Shown one piece after another: positions 9,079 through 16,797 of a DNA stretch of 64,000 nucleotides (its first letter is position 1; each line of letters opens with the position of its first letter). A program made the translations under genes and the position numbers. A model generated the notes under the pieces. It was not told the DNA's origin. It saw nothing but the letters and a program-made list of their open reading frames with translations, and ran no database searches. Source of the DNA: Haloarcula hispanica ATCC 33960 (lineage in GTDB: Archaea; Halobacteriota; Halobacteria; Halobacteriales; Haloarculaceae); contig NC_015948.1 of assembly GCF_000223905.1 (NCBI RefSeq), positions 2,931,272 through 2,995,271 of the forward strand. The letters run 5' to 3'.

Positions 9079-9807
9079 ATGGGGGTTCCGACGCTCGCGT
9101 TCGTAGGGTGTACCGGTGGGGCTGGAACGACCAGGCTGACAGTCGAGACGGCGGCGACGCTGGCCCGGGGTGGGCGGTCCGTCGCCGTCGTCGACGCGGC
9201 CTTCGGCACGCAGGGACTGGCAACGTACGTCGAAGGGCGACTCGACGCCGACGTGACTGCGGTGGCCGTCGGCGACGTGCCGGTCGACGACGCGCTGTTC
9301 GAGTGGGATATCGACGCCGACGGGCGGGTCGCGCTCTGTCCGGCCCACGCGCCGTTCGAGCGCCTCGCGCGGGCGAAAACGGCCGAGAGCGCACAGACGC
9401 TCGAACGGGTTATCGAGGAGGTGGCCGGTCGCTACGACCACGTCCTGCTCGACGTGCCGCCGATTGCGTCGAATCAGGGCGTCGCCGCTGCCACGACCGC
9501 ACAGCGGCGGGCGCTCGTGGTGCCAGCCAGCCGGCGCGGCGGCGACCTCCTTCCGAGACAGCAGGGCCGGCTTCGAGACATCGGTGCGCCGGCCTCTGCC
9601 GTCGTCGCGACGCGTGTCCACGGCGATGACAGCGAACCCGTCGAGGACGCCGCACACACGGTTCCGCACATCGGCGCGGGCGCGTCCAGACCACTTGCGA
9701 CGGACCCCGATTCCGATGTCGCACCGACCGTCGCTGCGATGGCCGAGGACCTGCTTGATGTCGACCTCGGCCTGACCTTCGAGGACGACGGCCTGTTCTC
9801 CCGCTAG
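9079..9807 (+). CDS. MinD/ParA-like ATPase homologue with degenerate P-loop
   Basis: This 242-residue protein has the fold signature of the SIMIBI MinD/ParA family: VAVVDAAFG (Walker A'-like) and HVLLDVPPI (Walker B-like). The P-loop reads GCTGGAGTTRLT, so both lysines of the canonical KGGxGKT are replaced. ATP hydrolysis may therefore be weak or absent. It could be a regulatory or CpaE/TadZ-like relative rather than a true MinD. Its last bases overlap the end of a convergent Usp gene by 4 bases. No partner gene is adjacent. Confidence 0.8.
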   Translation: MGVPTLAFVGCTGGAGTTRLTVETAATLARGGRSVAVVDAAFGTQGLATYVEGRLDADVTAVAVGDVPVDDALFEWDIDADGRVALCPAHAPFERLARAKTAESAQTLERVIEEVAGRYDHVLLDVPPIASNQGVAAATTAQRRALVVPASRRGGDLLPRQQGRLRDIGAPASAVVATRVHGDDSEPVEDAAHTVPHIGAGASRPLATDPDSDVAPTVAAMAEDLLDVDLGLTFEDDGLFSR

Positions 9808-10178
9808 GGAAATGGGAGGACGATGACCGGGCGGTCAACGCGGGTCAGGAGGTCCCGGGCGGTCGAGCCGATACCATCGCTGTCGTCGGTCCCGCGGTTC
9901 GGGCCGATGAGGAGTTCGTCCGGGTCGTGTTCGTCAACCGCCGCCAGTATCTCCGTCACGGGCTCACCGTCTTTCGTTTCCGTTACGGGCATAAACGGCG
10001 CGAGCCGAGAACGGGCGACGTTGACGGCGTCACCCGCGTCACGCGGCGGAGCATCGGGGTCGCGGACGGCGACCACGACGATGTCGTCATCAGCTGCCGG
10101 ATCGAGGCGCTTCTGGAGGTAGTCAGCGGCGGCCGCAGTGACGTGGACCGAGTTGGTGGCGAGCAGAAACGTCGTCAT
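9804..10178 (-). CDS. Universal stress protein family (UspA-like)
   Basis: This 124-residue protein has the C-terminal Usp nucleotide-binding motif LIGPNRG-(x)n-GSTARDLLTRVDRPVIVLP. It is likely a cytoplasmic stress or nucleotide-binding protein. The N-terminus, MTTFLLATNSVHVTAAAADYL, begins with a shortened first strand compared with other Usp proteins. It stands alone, convergent with the MinD-like gene. Confidence 0.8.
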   Translation of the reverse strand: MTTFLLATNSVHVTAAAADYLQKRLDPAADDDIVVVAVRDPDAPPRDAGDAVNVARSRLAPFMPVTETKDGEPVTEILAAVDEHDPDELLIGPNRGTDDSDGIGSTARDLLTRVDRPVIVLPFP

Positions 10179-10325
10179 GGGCTACTCTGTGGCGTCGCTC
10201 GGCTTCGTGCTTTCGCTCGTCAGCAGCGCCCACAACGAAGGGCAGCTATACAGGTAGCAACAGAATCAGGGGCGTAGCATACACATAGCGGCTGGCTACT
10301 CATATACGGGACTCCTTGCGAAGCC

Positions 10326-10490
10326 ATGCCCCTATCCGAAACCCCGGACCCGGTACGGTTCGTCTGTCCGTTCTGTGAGCGGACGTTCGGCCGGCCCCAG
10401 TCAGTGTGTGATAGCTGCGATAGCACAGTCGTCGTCTCCGTGGAAAGTCAATCAGTGTACAACAGCATCCTTCCGATGTGTGGACATTAG
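10326..10490 (+). CDS. Small CPxC zinc-ribbon protein
   Basis: This 54-residue ORF starts at ATG 10326 and contains FVCPFCERTF and VCDSCDSTV, i.e. two C-x2-C knuckles spaced as in a one-domain zinc ribbon. Haloarchaea encode many such tiny zinc-finger proteins; functions are mostly unknown. It is followed on the same strand by the RNase H-fold gene after 79 bases. Confidence 0.65.
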   Translation: MPLSETPDPVRFVCPFCERTFGRPQSVCDSCDSTVVVSVESQSVYNSILPMCGH

Positions 10491-10569
10491 GCGGGGTGGG
10501 ACATGACGCTCCGGTGGCCTGTCACGCGCACCGACGGGCTTACATACAGCCCAACCTGTACCCGAGAGC

Positions 10570-11307
10570 GTGCGCGTCGAGAACAGTTTCATCGGAACCG
10601 ACGGCGTCGGGGAGAAGACCGAGCGGTCCATCTGGGAGCAGGGCGTCACCCACTGGGACGAGTTCGAACCGTCCGTCGTCGGCGGCCAGCGCGGCGACCG
10701 AATCCAACAGTTCATTGACGAGGGGCGGGACCGCGTGGCCGAAACCGACGTGTCCTACTTCGACCACGCGTTTCCCAGCAGCGAGCGCTGGCGACTGTAC
10801 GAGACCTTCCGCGAGCGGGCCTGTTTCTTCGACATCGAGACGACCGGACTCGATCAGGACCGCAATCAGGTGACGACGGTGAGCCTCCATCAGGACGGGG
10901 AGACGCAGACGCTCATCGCCGGTGACGACCTGACCGCCGAGAACCTCCGGGCCGCCTTCGACGGCGCGGACCTGCTGGTGACGTTCAACGGCAAGCGATT
11001 CGACGTGCCCTTCCTCGAAGCGAACTTCGATGTCAATCTCGACCGCCCACATCTGGACCTGATGTACACCTGCAAGAAAATCGGGCTCTCCGGCGGCCTC
11101 AAGCAGGTCGAGCAGGACATCGGCATCGAACGGGACCGACCGGACATCTCTGGCCGGGACGCGGTGCGGCTCTGGCGGGAACACGAACAGGGCCGAGACG
11201 GTGCACTCGAAACGCTGGTGTCGTACAACCGGGAGGATACAGTGAACCTCAAGACGCTGGCCGAGACAGCCACCGAGCGGCTTGACGAGCAGGTTTTCGT
11301 TGGTTGA
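10570..11307 (+). CDS. RNase H-like fold exonuclease domain protein (YprB-type)
   Basis: This 245-residue protein matches the DEDD exonuclease fold: Exo I FFDIETTGLD, Exo II LVTFNGKRFDVPFL, and Exo III YNREDTVNLKTL with a Y-x3-D arrangement. It resembles the YprB ribonuclease H-like domain. The start is the GTG at 10570. It probably acts as a 3'-5' exonuclease on DNA or RNA; the substrate is not known from sequence. Confidence 0.85.
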   Translation: MRVENSFIGTDGVGEKTERSIWEQGVTHWDEFEPSVVGGQRGDRIQQFIDEGRDRVAETDVSYFDHAFPSSERWRLYETFRERACFFDIETTGLDQDRNQVTTVSLHQDGETQTLIAGDDLTAENLRAAFDGADLLVTFNGKRFDVPFLEANFDVNLDRPHLDLMYTCKKIGLSGGLKQVEQDIGIERDRPDISGRDAVRLWREHEQGRDGALETLVSYNREDTVNLKTLAETATERLDEQVFVG

Positions 11308-11333
11308 CAAACCGGTCGTGAACCGTCACCATA

Positions 11334-11354
11334 CCCCCATTGTTTCGAGTGGAG
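11334..11354 (-). repeat. ORB-like motif outside the origin
   Basis: On the minus strand this reads CTCCACTCGAAACAATGGGG, closely similar to the origin recognition box at 63298-63320 (TTCCACCTGAAACAAAGGGG). It lies in an intergenic region 27 bases downstream of the RNase H-fold gene. Confidence 0.4.
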
Positions 11355-11407
11355 TGTGGAAGTGTGACGGAATATCAAATGATCCTGGTGAACCCAGGCG
11401 TATCGAG

Positions 11408-11719
11408 TTATCGACTCCAGAAGGGCGTATGCCCGTGTCCGAGAACGATAGAAGCGACGTGCCAGGCAACAAGTTCGAGGAACAGCGCCGTATCCTGTCC
11501 GGTGCCGACGCCGTAGAGCGACGGGAGATACAACAGCGGCAGTAGTACGGCTCCCCAGAACGCGAACGGTCGGACACCGACGAGCGTCACGGTCCAGACT
11601 CCGTGGACCGCAAACACGAGCGTGTCGAGGTATCGGCCGGCGTCCGTCGGTCGTAATCTATCGGTGTCGCTCCGTTGGGGCAGCGGGGGGCTATCGCTGC
11701 TCGATGACCCCACTGTCAC
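11408..11719 (-). CDS. Small predicted membrane protein, unknown function
   Basis: This 103-residue ORF starts at a GTG. After a polar 30-residue head there are two or three hydrophobic stretches (around residues 33-50, 52-70 and 80-95), consistent with an integral membrane protein. No family was recognised. The composition of the N-terminus (acidic and serine-rich) fits a real haloarchaeal protein, but evidence is only coding style. Confidence 0.5.
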   Translation of the reverse strand: MTVGSSSSDSPPLPQRSDTDRLRPTDAGRYLDTLVFAVHGVWTVTLVGVRPFAFWGAVLLPLLYLPSLYGVGTGQDTALFLELVAWHVASIVLGHGHTPFWSR

Positions 11720-11862
11720 TCACCCTGTCTGGCCTTGGTATCATTGGTCGAAACAACAGTATACCGCACCTAATCGGTGGTTGTTACACATATAGGCGGC
11801 CGCTTCGGCGTGTCTATGTATATTCACGTCCACGGTTTCTGTCATGTCTGTTCCAGCAGGAA

Positions 11863-12030
11863 TCACACCGGATTCACCGCGCCCTCACAATCCGGACACG
11901 TCGCGAGCATCCGCGGCCAGTCGCCGGCCGTGTCGTACGCGATGACGAGATTCGCTGCGGGAATCCTCACGTCACAGACCGGACACCTCCCCAGCGGTGG
12001 GTCGGCCGTTTCTATGTCACTGTCCCACAT
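11863..12030 (-). CDS. Small zinc-binding protein (DUF7837-like)
   Basis: This 55-residue protein starts at ATG 12030. It has LGRCPVCDVRIPAANLVIAY and a second knuckle ATCPDCEGAV. The pattern GRCPxC-x5-7-(V)-x2-Y-x(n)-CPxC matches, from memory, the haloarchaeal DUF7837 putative zinc-binding family. It is probably cytoplasmic. Its function is unknown. Confidence 0.7.
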   Translation of the reverse strand: MWDSDIETADPPLGRCPVCDVRIPAANLVIAYDTAGDWPRMLATCPDCEGAVNPV

Positions 12031-12150
12031 ACACTGCGCTACGCACTCAGTACATATTGTTACCAGGCACCTACGAAGTGTGGGGCCAGTTGTATCAGCA
12101 GCGTCCTATCAGAACGGGCGTGGCGAAGCTGTCTCGGAACGACGTGCTGC

Positions 12151-12783
12151 TCAGTAGTTGGCGGCCTCGGGCATCTGTGACGAGTCCGTCGGCCGCAGCA
12201 GGTGGACGCGCCCGGCAAGGAACCCCAACAACAGGCCGGTGAAGTGTGCGATAAGCGCGACGCCGGGGTTCGCGGTCGCGAGGGTGATCGCGGCGGCAAC
12301 AATGCCGGCCAGCGCCAACTGGACGCGCGGCGCGAGTTCGAAGCCCCCGATGACAGTGTCGGTCAGGCGGTTGGCAGCGAGCAGGTAGCCGAAGAGGGCA
12401 AACACCGCGCCGCTGGCCCCGAGCACGGAGACGTGGCTGACCATCCCGGGGACCAGCGGGCCGACGAGACTGGTAATCGAAACCTGTGAGACGCCGGCGA
12501 GTGCACCGGTCGAAACGAAGAAAGCGTGGAACCGGAGCGGCGACGTCCGGCGTTCGAGGACGACGCCGGCGAGAGCCAATCCGACGGCGTTTGCGAGGAG
12601 ATGTGACAGGCCAGCATGTGCGTACACGCTTGTAACGAGCGTCCAGGGACGACTGAACAACGGGGGCGAGAGGGCGAACAGGCTCCGCGGGGCGGTCACC
12701 ACGCCGACGGCCTGCTGTGCGAGGAACACAGCACCGATGACCGCCAGCGTGACCACGGTTGGGCTTTGTCGCAACGGCTTCAT
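12151..12783 (-). CDS. Rhomboid family intramembrane serine protease
   Basis: This 210-residue polytopic membrane protein has the rhomboid hallmarks: SHLLANAVGL (H-x3-N of TM2), catalytic serine in VLGASGAVFALFG, and catalytic histidine in ALIAHFTGLLLGFLAGR. The start at 12783 (MKPLRQSP) places the first TM segment correctly; further upstream the frame runs into the divergent gene. It cleaves transmembrane substrates inside the membrane; targets unknown. Confidence 0.9.
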   Translation of the reverse strand: MKPLRQSPTVVTLAVIGAVFLAQQAVGVVTAPRSLFALSPPLFSRPWTLVTSVYAHAGLSHLLANAVGLALAGVVLERRTSPLRFHAFFVSTGALAGVSQVSITSLVGPLVPGMVSHVSVLGASGAVFALFGYLLAANRLTDTVIGGFELAPRVQLALAGIVAAAITLATANPGVALIAHFTGLLLGFLAGRVHLLRPTDSSQMPEAANY

Positions 12784-12864
12784 TGTGCCGATATTGTCGC
12801 TCTCAACACAAGAAACGCTCGGACAGCCCTCTGTTTCAGAACGCATAGGTGGCATCGTCGCGTT

Positions 12865-13164
12865 ATGTCGCGTATGTCCGAACTGACCGACGCCCTCACC
12901 GCGGCGTTCGCAGACGAGACCGATGACGAAATCGCACAGACGGCCGCCGAGAACATCGCCGACTTCGCCGAGGAGTACGACGAGGAGCTGACGAGCGACC
13001 GCGTCACCGACCTGCTCGCGGACGCGCCTTACGACGGGTTCGACCGCCAGTTCAACTGGGTCATCGGCGAACTCGCCGCTGAAAATGAGGACTGCACCGA
13101 CTCCCGGCCGTTCCGTATCGACGGGTTCGGCGAACTCGCCGCTGACCCCGATATCGGGACCTGA
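12865..13164 (+). CDS. Small acidic haloarchaeal protein, unknown function
   Basis: This protein of about 99 residues (MSRMSELTDALTAAFADE...) is strongly acidic, helical in appearance, with no cysteines other than one near the end. ATG 12874 is an alternative start. The DUF123 nuclease gene begins 7 bases downstream, so the pair is probably one transcript. No family function is recognised. Confidence 0.65.
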   Translation: MSRMSELTDALTAAFADETDDEIAQTAAENIADFAEEYDEELTSDRVTDLLADAPYDGFDRQFNWVIGELAAENEDCTDSRPFRIDGFGELAADPDIGT

Positions 13165-13170
13165 GGGGAC

Positions 13171-13620
13171 ATGCCTGGCGGAACCTACACGCTGGTTCTC
13201 GAACGGGACACCAGCAGGCCAATCGAGGTCGGCGCGCTGGGCGAAATCGAGTTCCCGGCGGGCTGGTACGCCTACACCGGGAGTGCGCTGGGCAGCGGCG
13301 GCTTCGGGCGCATCGACCGCCACCGCGCCGTCGCCGCCGGCGACAACGACACCCGGCACTGGCACATCGACTATCTGCTCGGCGACGCGGCAACGACTGT
13401 CGACCGGGTCATCACGACCGAGGCCGACATCGAGTGCGCCGTCGCAAGGCGGGTCGACGGGCCGACGGCGGACGGATTCGACCGCATTGACGCCTTCGGC
13501 TGTTCTGACTGTGACTGTCGCTCGCATCTGATACACCACGAGCAGCAGGAACGTCTAGTCGGTTCGGTTACCGACGCCCACGAGGCCGCCCAGGCGGAAA
13601 CGACGGCCGCGACCGAGTAG
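13171..13620 (+). CDS. DUF123 / GIY-YIG-like nuclease domain protein
   Basis: This 149-residue protein has TYTLVLERD and the degenerate GIY-YIG element WYAYTGSALGSGGFGRIDRH, then HWHIDYLL and a cysteine motif GCSDCDCRSHL. These are the marks of DUF123, a family that occurs alone or fused to endonuclease III in archaea. A role in DNA repair is inferred from that association only. The gene ends at the base before the convergent leuS stop. Confidence 0.85.
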   Translation: MPGGTYTLVLERDTSRPIEVGALGEIEFPAGWYAYTGSALGSGGFGRIDRHRAVAAGDNDTRHWHIDYLLGDAATTVDRVITTEADIECAVARRVDGPTADGFDRIDAFGCSDCDCRSHLIHHEQQERLVGSVTDAHEAAQAETTAATE

Positions 13621-16299
13621 TCAGGAGATGTGGATCGCGGGCTTGTTCGGTCGCGCCTTGGCCGCGAGGTCGTCGTCGGGTGCGGCCCGCCGGACGACGA
13701 CGTCACAGCCGAACTCGTCTTCGAACAGCCACGCGGCCTGCTGGAGCGTGTTGAGTTCGCGTTCGCCGTCGATAATCGGTTCCAGTCCCGCGCCGCGGTC
13801 GGCCAGCCGGTCGGCGAAGTCAGCGGCTGTGTCGCCGTGCTGTTTGATGTCGTCGTCGGCCATGATCTCGCCAACGATGGCGTCGCCGGGGTCGGACTCG
13901 CGGGCGATCTCGTAGGCCCGGTATTTCCAGTCGGCGGCGACGACGAGTTCGATCTCGTTCGGCGCCTCGATGTCGACGACCTCCGTGATTTCGCGCACGT
14001 CGTCGAGGGTCTGCCGGACGACCTGGCGCTCGATGCGGTAGTCGTCCACGTCCCGGAGCGGTTCCGGCCACCGGCTCTCGGCGACGAGGCCGTCCTCGTC
14101 GAGCAGCTGCCACATCTCCTCGGCGAGGAAGGGGGCGATAGGCGCGACGAGGCCGGCGAGCACCCGCAGGCCGCGACCGTAGGCGAACTGGTAGGGCCGG
14201 TCGTAGCCCGCGTAGCGCCCCAGCAGCCGGGCGAACCGCTGTAGCTCGCCGATGACGCGGTGGAACCGGAAGCGGTCGTACTCTTCGGTGACGGCCGCGA
14301 TAGTCCGGTCGATTTCCCGCTCCAGGTACGCGTCGTGGTCGGTGCTTTCGGTCCGTGTCTCGGTTCTGTCAGTGTACTCCGTGACAAGTCGGTACAGCGT
14401 CTGCTGGAAGTCGTAGGCCGTCGAGACGTCCTTGACGGTCCACTCGAAGTCCTGGGAGGGGTGGGCCGCCGAGAGGACGAACAGCCGCGTCGTCTCGGCC
14501 CCGTACTCGTGGGGCGCGATGTCGTTGCCCTTCGACTTGGACATCTTCTCGCCGCTGTGGAGCACCGTTCCCTGATTGATGAGCCGCTCGACGGGCTCTT
14601 CACGGTCCAGCAGGCCGATATCCGACAGGGCACGAGTGAAAAAGCGTATATAGAGGAGGTGGAGCACCGCGTGTTCCTCGCCGCCGACGTACACGTCGAT
14701 CGGGAGCCACTCGTCGGCGGTTTCCTGGTCGAAGGGGGCATCTTCGAAATGCGGCGACAAGTATCGCAGGAAGTACCACGAGGAGTCGACGAACGTGTCC
14801 ATCGTGTCCGTCTCTCGCACCGCGTCGGCCCCGCAGTCGGGACACGTCGTCTGCTTCCACTCCTCAGCCGCATCGAGGGGATTGCCGGTCGTCTGGACGT
14901 AGTCGGGCAGTTCCACCGGCAGGTCGTCTTCCGGAACCGGGACGTGGCCGCAGTCGTCGCAGTGAACGATGGGAATCGGCGTCCCCCAGTAGCGCTGCCG
15001 GGAGATGAGCCAGTCCCGCAGGCGGTAGGTCACCGCGGACTCGGCGGCCCCGTGCTCGCGCAGGCGCTCGCGGGCGGCGGAGCTGGCGAGCCCGTCGTAC
15101 TCGCCGCTGTCCGTGAGCATCCCGTCGCCGGTGTAGGGCGCGTGCGGCAGGTCCGTCCCGCTGCCGTCGACCGGTTCGACAGCCTGCTCGACGGGCAGGT
15201 CGTGTTCGTCGGCGAAGGCGTGGTCCTGTTCGTTGTGGGCCGGCACGCCCATGACCGCGCCTGTTCCCACGTCATCCAGCACGTACGCCGCGACGTACAC
15301 CGGCAGTTCCTCGCCGGTGTAGGGGTGGGTCGCGGTGAGGTCCGTCTCGACGCCGCTCATCCCGGCGTCATCCGTGCTCGCCACTGATTCCACGTAGTCG
15401 GCGACGGCCTCGTCCGCCTCGGCCAGCGCTCGCGCGAGGTCGTGACCGGGCGAGAGCGCCAGATACGTCGCGCCGTACACCGTGTCGAGCCGCGTCGTAA
15501 ACGCCTCGACAGTGTCGTGGTCGTCGTGGTCGATGGAGAACGCGACGCGTGCGCCCTCCTGACGGCCAATCCAGTTGCGCTGGCTGTCCCGCACGCCATC
15601 GGGCCATCCCTCCAGGTCGTCCAGTCCGTGATACAGCTCCTCGGCGTAGTCGGTGATGGCGAAGAACCACTGGTCGAGGTCGCGCTGCTCGACACCGGTC
15701 CCGCAGCGCCAGCAGACACCGCCGCCGTGGGTGTGGCTGTGGCCGGTGCCGGCGGTCGTCTCGCCTTCGTCTGCTTCCGGCGGCGTCTCGACCTGTGCGT
15801 CGGCAAGCACTGTCTCGCAGTCCGGACACCAGTTCACCGTCGCCGCGCCGTAGTCGACCAGCCCCGCGTCGTAGAACTGGGTGAACAGCCACTGGTTCCA
15901 CTGGTAGTATTCGGGGTCGCAGGTGGTGATCTCCCGGGACCAGTCGTAGCCAAAGCCCATCTCCCGGAGGTCGGCTTTCATCTGGTCGATACACGTCCGA
16001 GTCCAGGACTCGGGGTCCGTGTCCCGCTCGTAGGCCGCGTTCTCCGCCGGCAGGCCGAACGCGTCCCACCCCATCGGGTGAAGCACGTCGTCGCCGGCCA
16101 TCCGCCGGTACCGAGCATACGCGTCCGTGATGGCGTAGTTCCGGATGTGCCCCATATGCAACGAGCCAGAGGTATAGGGGAACATTCCCAACACGTACGT
16201 CGGGTTCTCGGCGTCAGTGGGGCATTCAAACACTCCGTCTCGCTCCCAGGCCTGCTGCCAGTATTCTTGAACCCGGGCGTGGTCATATCGGCGCGACAT
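13621..16299 (-). CDS. leuS: Leucyl-tRNA synthetase, bacterial type
   Basis: This 892-residue class I synthetase charges tRNA-Leu. The HIGH motif is SGSLHMGHIRNY and the KMSKS motif is KMSKSKGN. The segment HPMGWDAFGLPAENAA, the zinc region VNWCPDCETVLAD and QRNWIGRQEGARV are characteristic of bacterial LeuRS, and the length is bacterial-like rather than the longer archaeal/eukaryotic form. A His/Gly-rich stretch precedes the second CxxC. Acquisition from bacteria by haloarchaea has been noted in the literature as I recall it. Confidence 0.95.
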   Translation of the reverse strand: MSRRYDHARVQEYWQQAWERDGVFECPTDAENPTYVLGMFPYTSGSLHMGHIRNYAITDAYARYRRMAGDDVLHPMGWDAFGLPAENAAYERDTDPESWTRTCIDQMKADLREMGFGYDWSREITTCDPEYYQWNQWLFTQFYDAGLVDYGAATVNWCPDCETVLADAQVETPPEADEGETTAGTGHSHTHGGGVCWRCGTGVEQRDLDQWFFAITDYAEELYHGLDDLEGWPDGVRDSQRNWIGRQEGARVAFSIDHDDHDTVEAFTTRLDTVYGATYLALSPGHDLARALAEADEAVADYVESVASTDDAGMSGVETDLTATHPYTGEELPVYVAAYVLDDVGTGAVMGVPAHNEQDHAFADEHDLPVEQAVEPVDGSGTDLPHAPYTGDGMLTDSGEYDGLASSAARERLREHGAAESAVTYRLRDWLISRQRYWGTPIPIVHCDDCGHVPVPEDDLPVELPDYVQTTGNPLDAAEEWKQTTCPDCGADAVRETDTMDTFVDSSWYFLRYLSPHFEDAPFDQETADEWLPIDVYVGGEEHAVLHLLYIRFFTRALSDIGLLDREEPVERLINQGTVLHSGEKMSKSKGNDIAPHEYGAETTRLFVLSAAHPSQDFEWTVKDVSTAYDFQQTLYRLVTEYTDRTETRTESTDHDAYLEREIDRTIAAVTEEYDRFRFHRVIGELQRFARLLGRYAGYDRPYQFAYGRGLRVLAGLVAPIAPFLAEEMWQLLDEDGLVAESRWPEPLRDVDDYRIERQVVRQTLDDVREITEVVDIEAPNEIELVVAADWKYRAYEIARESDPGDAIVGEIMADDDIKQHGDTAADFADRLADRGAGLEPIIDGERELNTLQQAAWLFEDEFGCDVVVRRAAPDDDLAAKARPNKPAIHIS

Positions 16300-16797
16300 T
16301 TGCTACCTCGTCCTGTGCCTGCCGCGCACATGAGTGTTCGGCTAGGATTGGACTATTCTCTTCCAGTGGCTACCAGAAAGTCCCGAGGCGCTGGGCTCCT
16401 GCGGCTCGCTGCGCTCTCTGCTCACGGCGCGGAACGCCGTTCGCACGTTCCGAGGGACCGCAGGTCCCTCGCTCCTCACTTCGTTGCGGTGCTTGTGTCG
16501 TGGTCCGAGAGAGCAGAGCTCTCTCATCATCCCGAAAATCGAAGATTTTCGGACGATCTCGAACGCCCAGCGCCTCGCCCCTTTCATCCCCACCCATAGC
16601 CGGTTGGCCAATCCACGCTGGGCGGGACTGAAAGGGGCCGCACCATCGGCGAACCCCGGCGCAGCAAGCACTGGCGCGAACGCAGTGAGTGAAGGGCGCA
16701 GCAAGCCGCGGGAGTCGATAGTGCGGGGGCTTTCTGGCTGTTCGCATTTGATCAACTGCTGCGGGCAGAAACAAGTCCAGAGAAGGTTGTGTCTAGC
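16300..16797. other. Gene-free 0.5-kb island of nested palindromes
   Basis: No convincing gene is present. The stretch contains perfect or near-perfect palindromes: GAGGGACCGCAGGTCCCTC (16459-16477), GAGAGCAGAGCTCTC (16507-16521) and CCGAAAATCGAAGATTTTCG (about 16540-16560). A longer inverted arrangement pairs AGGCGCTGGGC (16386-16396) with GCCCAGCGCCT (16565-16575), and GCCCCTTTCA (16576-16586) with TGAAAGGGGC (16629-16638). All frames stay open over parts of it, which produces spurious ORFs. It could be a decayed mobile element or a structured RNA. Confidence 0.5.

Noticed and set aside
14260..16599. Long open frames opposite leuS
   Set aside because: Antisense shadows of leuS for the same reason.
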